DNA of 64,000 nucleotides from Cololabis saira. Lineage: Eukaryota; Chordata; Actinopteri; Beloniformes; Belonidae. The stretch spans positions 6,544,125 through 6,608,124 of the forward strand of contig NC_084599.1 in the NCBI RefSeq assembly GCF_033807715.1. Direction: 5' to 3'. Position numbers and translations under genes: made by a program. Shown piece after piece: positions 1-10,285 of the stretch (positions within the stretch are counted from its first letter, which is position 1; every line of letters begins with the position of its first letter). The notes under the pieces were generated by a model. It did no database searches. It was not told the DNA's origin and saw only the letters and a list, made by a program, of their open reading frames with translations.

Positions 1-346
1 TTCGGTTTCGGCCATGTCGCCAAGAGACTTTTCTTTAAGTTGTGTACTGATACAGGTGTGTAGCGATTTCCGTGCATGTACGTCAAACCGTATCGTGGGG
101 CTTGAGGCATAAAGTTTTCAAGGGGGCGCTGTTGAGCCATTTTGCCACGCCCATTAATGTAAACCATTAATATCAAATTTTTCGCCAGGCCTGACTTGCA
201 TGCAAAATTTGGTGACTTTTTGGGCACGTTTAGGGGGGCAAAAAGGCCCTCCTTTCGTCAGAAGAAAGAAAGAAAAAAGAAAAAAGAAAAAAGAAAAATT
301 CCTACAGATACAATAGGGCCTTCGCACTGAAGGTGCTCGGGCCCTA
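1..346 (-). repeat. Dispersed repeat ending in GGGCCCGAGCAC (partial)
   Basis: The window opens inside a repeat. Read on the minus strand it matches the first ~350 bases of the longer copy at 43934-45090: the GGGCCCGAGCAC terminus, a run rich in A/G, and the blocks around CCATTAAT and CAAGCCCCAC recur in the same order. It codes for nothing I can recognise. Its outer part lies beyond the window edge. Confidence 0.75.
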
Positions 347-589
347 ATTATTGTTCAATGACTGGTTGTTTTCAGTTCCTGATGACTTGTGTTTTCACTT
401 GTGTCGGGATGTAAAGCCCCAAACCAAACCAGTCAGCCGCAGCGGCGTTGTTGATGGACAGCTGGAGGGAGGAGCCACACGCACCACAACAGTGCTGGTG
501 CTGATGAGAGGAGGAATCACTCTTTCCTCACTCCTTTGTGGAGCATTCAACAATAGATCACACTTTTCCAGCAAGTGAGGAGATGTTGC

Positions 590-1022
590 TTTTGTGCCCA
601 GTTGAGCAGCAGAGTTCTGGATGAGCTGCAGTTGTCTAACTAACTTTTTAAGGTGGATGTAAAGATGCTGTTACAATAATCAAGCTACTAAAGATGAATT
701 CCTGAACTAGTTTTTCCAGGTCCTGCTGAGACATCAGATATTTTAACCTTGATATAATCTTAAGGTGATAGTAGGCTGACTTTGTTATTGCCTTAATGTG
801 TTTTTCCAAATGTAGGTCTGAGTCCATCACTGCATCCAGATTTCTGTCCTCGTTGGTGGTTTTTAGGTGTATAGATTGAAACTCTGTGGTGACCTGTGAT
901 CGTTTCTCTTTGGCTCCAAAGACATTTACCTCAGTTTTATTTTTGTTTCGCTGGAGAAAGTTGTGGCACATCAAGTCATTAATCTCCTCGATGCATTTAC
1001 CAAGAGCCTGTACAGGAGGCTC
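590..1022 (-). pseudogene. L2-clade LINE fragment (C-terminal RT region)
   Basis: The minus-strand translation carries the block that follows the catalytic core in L2-type reverse transcriptases: an MCHNFLQ-NKNKTEV stretch, then NLDAVMDSDLHLEKHIK, then SAYYHLK and LMSQQDLEKLVQEF. The upstream words KCIEEIND continue in frame to about 1022. Both the YADD core and the endonuclease are absent, so this is a dead fragment truncated at both ends. It belongs to a different L2 subfamily from the copies at 5.6-11.5 kb. Confidence 0.8.
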
Positions 1023-1960
1023 TGTCTCCTGGTGGCATCTGCTTAGCTATGGTACTTTATTTTGTTGTTTTTTATCATCTATATTCACAGCTCAGTCGCT
1101 ACACTTGTAAATACTGGGCAGCAAATGTAAATGTAACTGCTCACCATTTGCTGTGCTGGCCGCAAATAGAAAAAACACACCCCTAATTAAACATAAATTT
1201 GGTGCTTTTTTTAGTTTGACCTGATGCGGTACAACTAAATCCAGCACCTGTACAGCTGCCGTGCCACTAAACTGTTAGAACCCGGCTGTAAATGTTTATC
1301 TCTTCTTCAAATGTGGACATTTTCATTTGTTCCATTTCATTCATTCATCCAGAGGTGGCAAAACCAGACCAATGGGGATTGGGGACCGGGGACTTCCTGG
1401 TCCTGTTCTGGTTCTGTCCCGGGGAGATGCTGGTTCTGTTGCTGGGAGGACTGGACTTGGATGCTTGTATATATGTGTATATATGGATGTGGAAATGTGT
1501 GTATCTATACATACATGGACAGTAAAGTCTATGTGTATATGGAAGCTTTAATGTGTGTAGAAACATTAATTAGGAAGAATGCTTGTAATGAATAAGATTG
1601 TACGCGGGTGAATATAAATTCACATCATAAATAATGTACACATTTATGTATAGATGAATACAGGGGCTCAGGGTAAATAGTGTTCATATACAGTGACATA
1701 GAACTGCCCTTGGCAATAATAACTCAGGGATCTACTACTTTATACTCAGGTTTACCACAATATTTGTTTATACTGTGTCAAATTATTACTATTATACTAT
1801 ACTATTAATTGGTATAACTTCTAAGTACGTCAAGATTTTTTGATATCTAATAACGAGGGTCAAGACTGCTGCTACCAAAAAAAAGTGTCTCTTGCTTTCA
1901 TTGTTGAAGTATCTTTAAGCATGTCTGTTACTTTATACTGCCATCATGTTTGAAATAAAG
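1023..1960. other. No gene recognised
   Basis: AT-rich DNA with short open frames that lack any family signature. A TATATGTGTATATATGGATG tract lies near 1470. The end of the stretch (about 1955-1975) carries AATAAAGATCCTTGAAT, which resembles a LINE 3' terminus, but no body is visible upstream. Confidence 0.5.
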
Positions 1961-2214
1961 ATCCTTGAATAGAATTCTTTGGCTGACGGCTGGAGGCTGA
2001 ATCTAGTAACGTGTCAATATTCACTGACTCACATGTTAAAAATGTCCAACTTTACAGCAGAGATGAACATATTTACAGTCTGGTCCAAAAAATAGTTTTG
2101 GACTCCACAGATAGAGTTCATATCCATGACATTTGAGAGGTTTGTTGTCTGTTAACTTTGCTGTGTTTCATTTTAAAATGCAAATGTTCCAAATACAACC
2201 ATTTTCAGATTTGA

Positions 2215-2400
2215 TACCGCTACAGGTTGGAGAGCGGCGGACGATCCGGGGAAATGTCGCCATCTGCTGGACGAACAGGCGCACTGCAACAACAAACGGA
2301 GAGGAGGGGAAACACGTTCCAGTCAGAGAAAACCAGAAACCATATTAAATGTGTTTCTCTTTCAGATACGTGGACCCGGAGAACTAGACGACGTACCTGC
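2215..2400 (+). repeat. Dispersed repeat, also present inverted at 57480-57660
   Basis: This block contains a gcgg/atttcgcc junction, a stretch reading like CTCCGTTTGTTGTTGCAGTG on the minus strand, and a 3' part resembling TTTCAGATACGTGGACC. The same order appears in reverse orientation at 57480-57660, where it lies inside a CAGGGGTGTCAAACTC-type hAT terminus. It is therefore likely part of a hAT family repeat. No coding capacity is supported. Confidence 0.55.
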
Positions 2401-2848
2401 CAAGAATCTGTCCTCTCTGGATACTTAAAACTCAAAAATAAACCAGATCCTGCTTCCACTCACTCATTCTGGTCATTTGGTTTTGGCTACTTACTCCAGT
2501 TCTTCTTGTTATTTATAATTAAGGTATTCCCTGAGGTTTTTTTCAATCTTATCTGTACCATTCATATAATTAACAATCATTTCAAGTGGATAATGAAACG
2601 ATATATGTATAATTTAACAAGGAACGAGACAAAGCTTCAAAGTTGAAAGAGAAACAAGCCACATTTATTCATACAAAAAGACAAACTATACACACATGAT
2701 AAACAAATATATGCATTTATATACAAAATAAAAACTAACTATATACAAATGATAAAAAACTGTACACATTTATGTACAAAACCTCATTTTTTTGTGTTTT
2801 CCCGTCCTCCTTCCACTCCCCACAGACTTGCCACCAACAGCAGCTCTT

Positions 2849-4004
2849 ACCACAGAGTCCTCTGATTCAGCTCAAAGAGCTGAATGTTGGTCTGAGCATC
2901 AGCCTCGGGCTGCCAGCACCGTCTCCCTGATGGACACGTAGTCTCCGTGGACGAGGGACCAGCGGGTCTTCATGATCCTCCCACGCGTGTGGCGGCAGGA
3001 TGGAGACGGCAGAGCTACTGCAAACGGCCTCCACCAGGCGGCTGCATCTGGCCCGTCTGCAGGGCCCCAGTTGAGTGGGAGTAGCAGCTGGAAGACAGTG
3101 GAGGTGAGACGCTGTTCAAATACGCCACACGACCAGCAACAGAAGCACCAGAGCTGTTTGAAGTGAAACTCACCGCTGGAGACTTTCCTTCCCAGGACAG
3201 GAAGTGTTCTTCCCCTTTGCTGCCTTGAACCCTTGGAGCGTCTGTCCTGGTGTCTGGACGGGTAGACGACTCTCCGCTTGTCCTGCTCTGGCAGGCGTTG
3301 CCAGAGTCTGTCTACCCGTCTCTCTCCGAGCCCCTGGAGACTCCTGGCTTCCACCAGGGCCCTGGCCAGTTTCAGGACGTGTTGATATCCCGGCTGGCCC
3401 TCAGGACCCTGGACCTTCTCCTGAGGAGGAAATGGACAAGAAAAAGACCCTTGTGAACAAATAAAAGCAGAAGCAGCCACAAACCACACCATATTAAGAA
3501 TGCTGTTTGCTTCTCCATCATGTAGATCTTCTGCAACACTGTACAATGTTTGTGTCTGTTAAAGTCAGCTGTGAGTGTGGTGGTTACCTCAGAATGTGAG
3601 GATGCTGCGGAGCAGGAGACCGGTTTCCAGAGGCTCTCGGAGAGTCAGGGGCGGCTGGACCCGATGGTTCAGACCTGGTGACTGACTTGGATCAGCTGAC
3701 TGGGATGCTGCAGTGCTGGCAGGGGTTTCTGGGTAAAGACGAAGGGGTCCAGGACTTCCTCCTCTATGCCCTCATCCACCTCTTCCAGCTCGGTGACGGC
3801 AGCATCCTCATCCGGAGTGTCAGGGTCCAAGTTCACGTCCTCAAACACGCTGGCCGTCTGCTGGAACAGGAACTCCAGACCCATGAGCTCCCCTGTGAAC
3901 AAAGTGAACAGAAACTGCTGTAGATCTGTGTCATGACGGTAAAGTGTGAACAAAGTGAACAGAAACTGCTGTAGATCTGTGTCATGACGGTAAAGTCTGA
4001 ACAA
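2849..4004 (-). pseudogene. Decayed multi-exon ORF, probably transposon-derived
   Basis: On the minus strand an acidic segment (3900-3669, with words LEFLFQQTASVFEDVNLD and VDEGIEEEVLDPFVFTQKPL) is followed at 3440-2909 by a basic segment (LARALVEARSLQGLGERRVD, LPEQDKRRVVYPSRHQDR, then RWSLVHGDYVSIRETVLA). The second frame stops at about 2899, but a +1 change at about 2912 opens a tail ending in QTNIQLFELNQRTLW and a stop at about 2849, so the original frame was probably longer. I recall similar proteins as repeated, transposon-linked ORFs in fish genomes but cannot name the superfamily. A 51-bp tandem duplication (3895-3996) sits at its upstream end. Confidence 0.5.
3895..3996. repeat. 51-bp tandem duplication
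   Basis: Two nearly identical 51-base units run head to tail. Each starts GTGAACAAAGTGAACAGAAA and ends with CATGACGGTAAAGT. Confidence 0.85.
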
Positions 4005-5611
4005 CCAAAGCAGAGTGAGTTGGACAACTTTAAATCACATAAGAATGAAGGAGAGAGAGAATGATGACTGCAATAAAACACAACTTACAATCATTGTTGC
4101 TGCCGTTGTACAGTTTAGACTGGAAAGGAGCAGACGACAGTGATGTCACAGTCAGGTATTGATCAGTGATCAGACAGTAATGGCAGGGTGAGCAGGTTAC
4201 AATCATGTGGTGTAATTAAACTAATCTGACGTCACATACAGTCATCAACGTGAATGTCACGGTGGAAACGTTAATATTGTACTAATATATAATAATAATC
4301 TAATGCTAGTACCATATTTACCATGACCGCTGTTTTAAAAGACTAAACACACTGATATGAAAACGGGAAAGTACGAGCTAAAAGGTTAAATACCAACTAC
4401 TCTCTGTGCATTGTAAAAACAGTTTACCATTCACATCGCGTTAAAAGACCCTCACCCAAAAAAACTAAACTAAACTAGTGTGTAGGGATAATATATCCAA
4501 GCGAGAGTATTATGTATGTTCTTTTTTTAAATAAATTGAAGCCGTTTAGCCGGCCGAACTCGGTCATTTATGTAAATATAACGCTCATTCATTTATCTAT
4601 TCTACATTTTTCCTCTTTCTTTGCTTGAAGTTTAAATCATGCTTTCTTTTTTCTGCTATGTGATGATGTTTTATTGTTTCTATAAAGCACTTTGAATCAA
4701 CTTGTTCAATTACAAATAATGTACTATACAAATAAACTTGTCTTTCTACAAATGGGTAGTTGCTTTGCTCAGCACGGTAGCATGATGAAGATGATGAGGA
4801 AGTAAAAGCTGCTAGCCATTGGCTAAGCCGGCTATCAACATTAGAAATATATTTAATGCTTTATAGAAACTCTCCTGGCGTGGTACAAAAACAATTCACC
4901 CCTCAGAGTTGTTAAATCAAATGATGTGAGGATGTGAAATCAAACGATTGAGACCAAAACAGTGTTTTGAACCAGCTGTAAATATGTTTATTTCTGCTCT
5001 AATGTGGATTTTAACATGCGAGTCAATGGTGATTGACTCGCTTATGGATTTGAAATGTACTTGCAACCTCTCACTGATTTTATTCTTCCAATTTTTACTG
5101 TTCCATTGGTTTACTTCCATTTATTAGCTTATTAACTACACTTTGGTCATTTTTAGTCCTTTAATGGGCCCTATGCGCCACCAGTGTTTAACTATTACTG
5201 GTGCTGAATCATTTCATACACTGTAAATGAAATATACCCATTAACTTGCAATATTTTTATTTGACTCACATCATTATCATTCTGGCAATGGTTTTTAATC
5301 TTACTGGGGTCTGATATCAAATTAGTTTTAGTACTAATTTGCACTTTTTAATATTGAGAATGATGTAAAAGTGTTCCCTACTCAACTTGTATGTGAATGG
5401 AGGAGAAAACATCAGCAGACACGACACTGTAAACAAGTAAAACAGTTTATTTACTTTTCATTTTTAAAATTTGGAATTCATGTACTTATGTGTACAAAAT
5501 ATTTATCTCCCACTACAAATAAAACCAGATAACATACATATGATCCTCTTACATAAAAGCAATCAGTTGTAAAAACAAATAAATGAATTAAGTAATAAAT
5601 ACATAGATAAG
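4005..5611. other. No gene recognised; LINE-like tail near 4680-4740
   Basis: Mostly AT-rich unannotated DNA. The segment at about 4680-4740 (TATAAAGCACTTTGAATC, then ACTATACAAATAAACTTG) resembles the 3' end of a fish L2-type LINE, with no recognisable body upstream. Confidence 0.45.
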
Positions 5612-5624
5612 TTACTTCAAAAAA

Positions 5625-5905
5625 TACTTACATTTAGATACTCTAGGAACTACGAGTAAACCTGCACTCTGAGAACGGAGAGCTCTGACAGGAACATAAG
5701 GCACTATCAGGTCTTGCAAATAATGCGGAGCTAAGCCGTTTTGGGCTTTATACGCAAGTAATAAAATTTTAAATTGGATTCTGAATTTTACAGGTAACCA
5801 ATGGAGCGACGCTAACACTGGAGAGACGTGGTCTCTCCTGCTGATTCCTGTCAGCACTCGTGATGCATTCTGGATCAGCTGGAGCCTATTCAGCAAATTA
5901 CTTGG
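5625..5905 (-). mobile_element. L2 LINE copy, 3' half (interrupted by the element at 5906-10285)
   Basis: Minus-strand sequence encodes the ORF2 C-terminus ([50 protein letters not shown]). It breaks at 5905 at exactly the base context where the minus-strand copy resumes at 10286, so the two pieces are one older L2 split by a later insertion. The 3' part after the VSKC codons is missing and no tail is seen. Compared with the inserted copy, the frame here lacks one alanine (QNASRV versus QNAAARV). Confidence 0.9.
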
Positions 5906-6067
5906 ACGTCTCAGTGGTGTTCAGAAAACGACGTGGACTTTATTGACAACTGGGAGACATTCTGGGGAAAGCCCGGTCTGATTAGAAGGGACGGCATTCA
6001 TCCCACCCGGGATGGTGCAGCTCTTATGTCTAGAAATCTGGCCAATGTTATTAGACACTCCCCCTGA
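5906..6067 (+). pseudogene. L2 ORF1 C-terminus (SGNH-esterase-like), truncated
   Basis: An open frame enters at the element's 5' junction and ends at a TGA at 6065-6067. It reads [21 protein letters not shown], then [20 protein letters not shown]. The D-G-I-H-P motif is the hallmark of the terminal catalytic block of SGNH (GDSL-type) hydrolases, a domain known from ORF1 of L2 and other CR1-group LINEs. The N-terminal GDS block is lost, so no enzyme can be made. ORF2 opens 21 bases downstream. Confidence 0.75.
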
Positions 6068-6088
6068 CAATGCAGGGTCCAGGCCAGG

Positions 6089-9000
6089 ATGCAGAGCTGT
6101 AGTTTAACAGGGCTGGAGGCGAGGCTTAGTCAGTTAGAGGTCCGGTTTGGCCGACTAGACCATAGTCCGATAGAATCCTCTGCGGACCGGCCCGTAGCAG
6201 CTGAGCGTAACCGCTCCCCTGCAGCTCCCCGGCAGCCGGCCAGGCAGGGCAGCTGGGTGACGGTTCGGAGGAAGGGTAGTCTTAAAGGGCTCACAGAACA
6301 CCACCACCCGCTTCATGTGTCTAACCGTTTTTCCCCACTCAGCGACACATCTGTTGCTTCTCAAGGACCAACGCCTGCCAACAAAACTGTAGGATTGCAT
6401 TATGTAATTAGCGACTCTAAAACTGTAGGATTACATGATATTGGCGACTCTGGCCAGGTGCCTAGCAAAATAGAAGTGGTTGCAGTTCCCCGCCCTCCAA
6501 AAGTTCACCAGGTGCAGCGTTATAGAGGCGTTAACCAAGATAACCTTGTAAAAATTAAAACCAGTGTACATTTGGTACCAATTACAGACCTAAAAATTAG
6601 ATGCGGACTACTAAATATACGATCATTAAGCTCTAAGTCTCTGTTAGTAAATGATATAATTACAGAGAGCAGGAGTGATATTTTCTGCTTAACAGAAACA
6701 TGGTTACAGGAGGAAGAGTATGTTAGTTTGAATGAATCAACTCCGCCCGGCTACTTTAATCATCACATTCCTAGAAGCACGGGCCGAGGCGGAGGAGTCG
6801 CAGCAATTTATAACTCCGGTCTCGAAACAAAAATTGAACCTAAGTGCAACTATAATACATTTGAAAGCCTCATGCTTGGTCTGAAATTTCCGAGCCGGAA
6901 ATCAGAGAAGCCAGTTGTGTTAGTGGTAGTGTACCGGCCCCCTGCTGGTGCGTATCTGGAGTTTTTGTCTGAATTTTCAGATTTCCTTTCTGGATTATTG
7001 GTCAGCACAGATAAATTCATCATAGTGGGTGATTTTAACATTCATATGGATGTTGAAAGCGATAATCTTAAATTAGCCTTCGATTCTCTTCTAGAATCAA
7101 TGGGTATCTCACAAAAAGTGGATAAACCGACGCACTGTTTTAATCATACTCTCGATCTCGTTCTCACCTACGGTGTTGAAACTGATGGTCTGTTGGTGTC
7201 ACCTGTAAACTCCCTTTTATCCGACCATTACTTAATAACGTTTGAATTTAATTTTGTTGATGTTGAAGTGCAAAATAGGAGGTATTATTTTAGCAGATGT
7301 TTGTCTGATGAAGTTATTGTTAAATTTAGGGAGGCCATTGCTTATCTTACGACAGTGCGAAATAGTGATGTAGTCGAGGCCAGTGACCTGGGTTCTACCT
7401 CTGCAGATGTTGATTTCCTTGCTAGTAACACTGCTGATTTGTTGCATTCAGCTTTAGATGAAGTTGCTCCTTTGAAAAGGAGGGTTTCTAGCCACAGGAG
7501 CTTAACTCCCTGGTATAATTCAGATATCCGCATGTTGAAACAAAACGTGCGTAAAATGGAAAGGAAGTGGTACTCTTGTAGGTCTGTAGACTCTCATCGT
7601 GAATGGAAAGATATTCTAATAGTATATAAAAAAGCCATTCGCAAAGCCAGAACAGCTTATTATTCAACGTTGATAGAGGATAACAAAAGTAACCCACGTT
7701 TTCTGTTCAGCACTGTAGCCAGGCTGACAAAGAGTCACAACTCTGTTGAGCCGTGCATTCCTGCAGCTCTCAGTAGTGAGGACTTTATGGGCTTCTTCAA
7801 CAGTAAAATCGCGAGAATTAGAGAAGAAATCAACCAGCCGGTTGTAGGTGTTTCTTCAGCTTTAGCGACTTCCCTAGGCTCTGACTTGTCTCTAGACTGT
7901 TTTGATCCTATAGACCTCCCTGAGCTGACTTCACTCGTTAATAGAGCTAAGTCAACCACATGTATGTTAGACCCCATCCCGACTCGACTATTCAAACATA
8001 TTTTTTCTCTTATTGGTACGACAATACTGGACCAAATTAACTTATCCCTAAGTTTAGGATATGTACCACAGGTTTTCAAAGTCGCAGTAATTAAACCTTT
8101 ACTTAAAAAACCTTCTCTTGACCCAGACACCTTAGCTAATTATAGACCAATTTCCAACCTTCCATTTGTGTCTAAAATTCTGGAAAAGGCAGTTTCAAGC
8201 CAGTTATGTGACTATTTGTATAGAAATGATCTGTTTGAAGTCTTTCAGTCAGGGTTCAGAATGCATCATAGCACAGAGACAGCACTTGTTCGAGTCACGA
8301 ATGACCTCCTTATGGCCTCAGATAAGGGATTAGTGTCCATACTGGTTCTACTGGACCTCAGTGCTGCTTTTGACACTATAGATCATGGCATTTTACTGCA
8401 CAGGTTAGAGCATGTTGTTGGGATTAAAGGGACAGCTCTATGTTGGTTTAAATCATACCTATCTGACAGGTTCCAGTTTGTTCATGTACATGAGGTTTCT
8501 TCAGAACAGTCAAGGGTCTGTTATGGTGTTCCGCAGGGTTCAGTGCTAGGGCCAATCTTGTTCAGTTTATACATGCAGCCGTTGGGAAGTATAATCCAGA
8601 ATCACGGCATACAATTTCATTGTTATGCTGATGATACGCAGCTCTATTTGTCTATGAAGCCGGATGAAACAGAACCGTTAGTTAAACTTCAGGCATGTCT
8701 TAGGGACATCAAGGACTGGATGTCCAGAAATTTCCTGCTTCTAAATTCAGATAAAACAGAGGTTATCATTCTTGGTCCAGAGCATCTTAGGAAGGGATTA
8801 GATGGTGTTGCGATGGCTTCCAGTGCAACTGTGAGAAATCTTGGTGTTATTTTCGATCAGGATTTGTCGTTTAAACCATATGTCAATCAGGTTTGTAAAA
8901 TAGCCTTTTTCCATCTCCGTAATATTGCAAAGATTAGGAAAATCCTCTCACAGAGTGATGCAGAAAAACTAGTTCATGCGTTTGTATCTTCTAGACTAGA

Positions 9001-9445
9001 TTACTGTAATGTGTTGTTAGCAGGATGTCCAAGTAATTTGCTGAATAGGCTCCAGCTGATCCAAAATGCAGCAGCACGAGTACTGACAGGAATTAGCAGG
9101 AGAGACCACGTCTCTCCAGTGTTAGCGTCGCTCCATTGGTTACCCGTAAAATTCAGAATCCAATTTAAAATTTTATTACTTGCGTATAAAGCCCAAAACG
9201 GCTTAGCTCCGCATTATTTGCAAGACCTGATAGTGCCTTATGTTCCTGTCAGAGCTCTCCGTTCTCAGAGTGCAGGTTTACTCGTAGTTCCTAGAGTATC
9301 TAAATGTAGATTTGGAGGGCGGGCGTTCTGCTATCAGGCACCACTACTATGGAACCAACTTCCAATCTGGGTTAAGGGGGCTGACACCACCTCCACCTTT
9401 AAAACTAAACTTAAAACATTTCTGTTTAGTAAAGCCTATAGTTAG
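6089..9445 (+). CDS. L2 ORF2: endonuclease-reverse transcriptase, intact
   Basis: An uninterrupted frame of 1118 aa encodes the enzyme that nicks target DNA and copies LINE RNA from the nick. After a variable N-terminus (~160 aa) comes an apurinic-type endonuclease: LLNIRSLSSKS, FCLTETWL, GRGGGVAAIYN, VVYRPPAG, IIVGDFNIHMD and LLSDHYL supply the usual N, E, D and H positions. The reverse transcriptase follows: NYRPISNLPFVSKILEKAV, LVLLDLSAAFDTIDHGIL (first catalytic Asp), GVPQGSVLGPILFSLYM and CYADDTQLYL (YADD catalytic pair). The C-terminal thumb ends in LHWLPVKFRIQFK and a basic tail. Length and motif order match complete L2 ORF2 proteins. No stop or frameshift is present, so it could encode active enzyme, although its own ORF1 is truncated. 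Confidence 0.93.
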   Translation: MQSCSLTGLEARLSQLEVRFGRLDHSPIESSADRPVAAERNRSPAAPRQPARQGSWVTVRRKGSLKGLTEHHHPLHVSNRFSPLSDTSVASQGPTPANKTVGLHYVISDSKTVGLHDIGDSGQVPSKIEVVAVPRPPKVHQVQRYRGVNQDNLVKIKTSVHLVPITDLKIRCGLLNIRSLSSKSLLVNDIITESRSDIFCLTETWLQEEEYVSLNESTPPGYFNHHIPRSTGRGGGVAAIYNSGLETKIEPKCNYNTFESLMLGLKFPSRKSEKPVVLVVVYRPPAGAYLEFLSEFSDFLSGLLVSTDKFIIVGDFNIHMDVESDNLKLAFDSLLESMGISQKVDKPTHCFNHTLDLVLTYGVETDGLLVSPVNSLLSDHYLITFEFNFVDVEVQNRRYYFSRCLSDEVIVKFREAIAYLTTVRNSDVVEASDLGSTSADVDFLASNTADLLHSALDEVAPLKRRVSSHRSLTPWYNSDIRMLKQNVRKMERKWYSCRSVDSHREWKDILIVYKKAIRKARTAYYSTLIEDNKSNPRFLFSTVARLTKSHNSVEPCIPAALSSEDFMGFFNSKIARIREEINQPVVGVSSALATSLGSDLSLDCFDPIDLPELTSLVNRAKSTTCMLDPIPTRLFKHIFSLIGTTILDQINLSLSLGYVPQVFKVAVIKPLLKKPSLDPDTLANYRPISNLPFVSKILEKAVSSQLCDYLYRNDLFEVFQSGFRMHHSTETALVRVTNDLLMASDKGLVSILVLLDLSAAFDTIDHGILLHRLEHVVGIKGTALCWFKSYLSDRFQFVHVHEVSSEQSRVCYGVPQGSVLGPILFSLYMQPLGSIIQNHGIQFHCYADDTQLYLSMKPDETEPLVKLQACLRDIKDWMSRNFLLLNSDKTEVIILGPEHLRKGLDGVAMASSATVRNLGVIFDQDLSFKPYVNQVCKIAFFHLRNIAKIRKILSQSDAEKLVHAFVSSRLDYCNVLLAGCPSNLLNRLQLIQNAAARVLTGISRRDHVSPVLASLHWLPVKFRIQFKILLLAYKAQNGLAPHYLQDLIVPYVPVRALRSQSAGLLVVPRVSKCRFGGRAFCYQAPLLWNQLPIWVKGADTTSTFKTKLKTFLFSKAYS

Positions 9446-9525
9446 TGTTTAGTAAACCTCTAGCTGGTGTTGGTAAATCTCTAGGTAGTGTAAACTTTAG
9501 TGTGTCAGAGTCGCTCCTGTGGTTT

Positions 9526-9995
9526 CTTGTGCTGGCCCCCCCTTCTCCTCCCTTTTCTCTCTTTTGTCCATGTTGCAGCATCCTTTGCCGGACACCGGAA
9601 CCTGCAGTGTGGGAGTGAGGGGGGCAGGGTAATGGCCCCTTTTGGGCGGGGGAGAATGTTCGTCCCTCAAGACTCCTCTCCCTGGCCCTGCCCCTTCTCA
9701 ACCTTTCCCCGACCCTGCACCCCAACCTGGGACTTGATGATTGGGCCGGAGCTTCGGGAGCTGCGTGCTGGCCTGCGGTCCCCACCCCTGGTCATCCCGT
9801 TGCTGGCCCCCCCTTCTCCTCCCTTTTCTCTCTTTTGTCCTGCAGGTGGCCGTGGGTGGCTTGTAGCTTGCATTACGGAGCACAAGTCTTTTCCTGACCC
9901 TGCACCCCAACCTGGGACTTGCTGATTGGGCCGGAGCTTCGGGAGCTGTGTGCTGGCCTGCGGTCCCCACCCCCGGTCATCCCGTTGCTGCTTCC
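9526..9995 (+). repeat. Tandem repeats in the L2 3' untranslated region
   Basis: The 3' UTR repeats itself. A pyrimidine-rich block (GCTGGCCCCCCCTTCTCCTC) appears at about 9532 and 9803. A block running from CCTGACCCTGCACC through GGGCCGGAGCTTCGGGAGCT to CATCCCGTTGCTG appears at about 9710-9806 and 9894-9990, a spacing near 185 bases. It is a short variable-number repeat carried by this L2 subfamily. Confidence 0.75.
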
Positions 9996-10285
9996 ACCTG
10001 CCTGCTGTGCTGTTGCCGTCCCTGACCCACCAGTCTGGCCCTCGGCAGGAGGGTCCCCCCTGATGAGCCTGGTCCTGCTCAAGGTTTCTTCCCTCCTAAA
10101 GGGGAGTTTTTCCTTGCCACTGTTTGGCTTAAGGTTTTTCTCCCACTAGGGGAGTTTTTACCTGCCATTGTTTATGTAATAACTGCTCGGGGGTCATGTT
10201 CTGGGTATGGGTCTCTGTAAAGCGTCTAGAGACAACTCTGTTGTATTAGACGCTATATAAATAAAATTGAATTGAATTGAATTGA

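Larger units (their letters stand above)
5906..10285 (+). mobile_element. L2/Maui-type non-LTR retrotransposon, nearly complete
   Basis: A 4.4-kb element is made of the end of ORF1, a complete ORF2, an ~840-base 3' untranslated region, and a tail built from ATTGAATTGAAT units after the sequence TATATAAATAAAATTG. Only the start of ORF1 is missing, which is the usual 5' truncation from incomplete reverse transcription. It lies inside a minus-strand copy of the same family. No target-site duplication longer than a couple of bases is visible at the junctions. The uninterrupted ORF2 and the near identity of the two nested copies suggest recent activity. Confidence 0.92.

Noticed and set aside
9426..10149. 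Frames within the L2 3' UTR
   Set aside because: They arise from the UTR tandem repeats and are not related to ORF1 or ORF2.
5906..10285. Twin-priming inversion as the cause of the inverted L2 at 5625-5905
   Set aside because: The inverted piece duplicates the 3' region of the plus element and continues exactly at 10286, so nesting explains it better.
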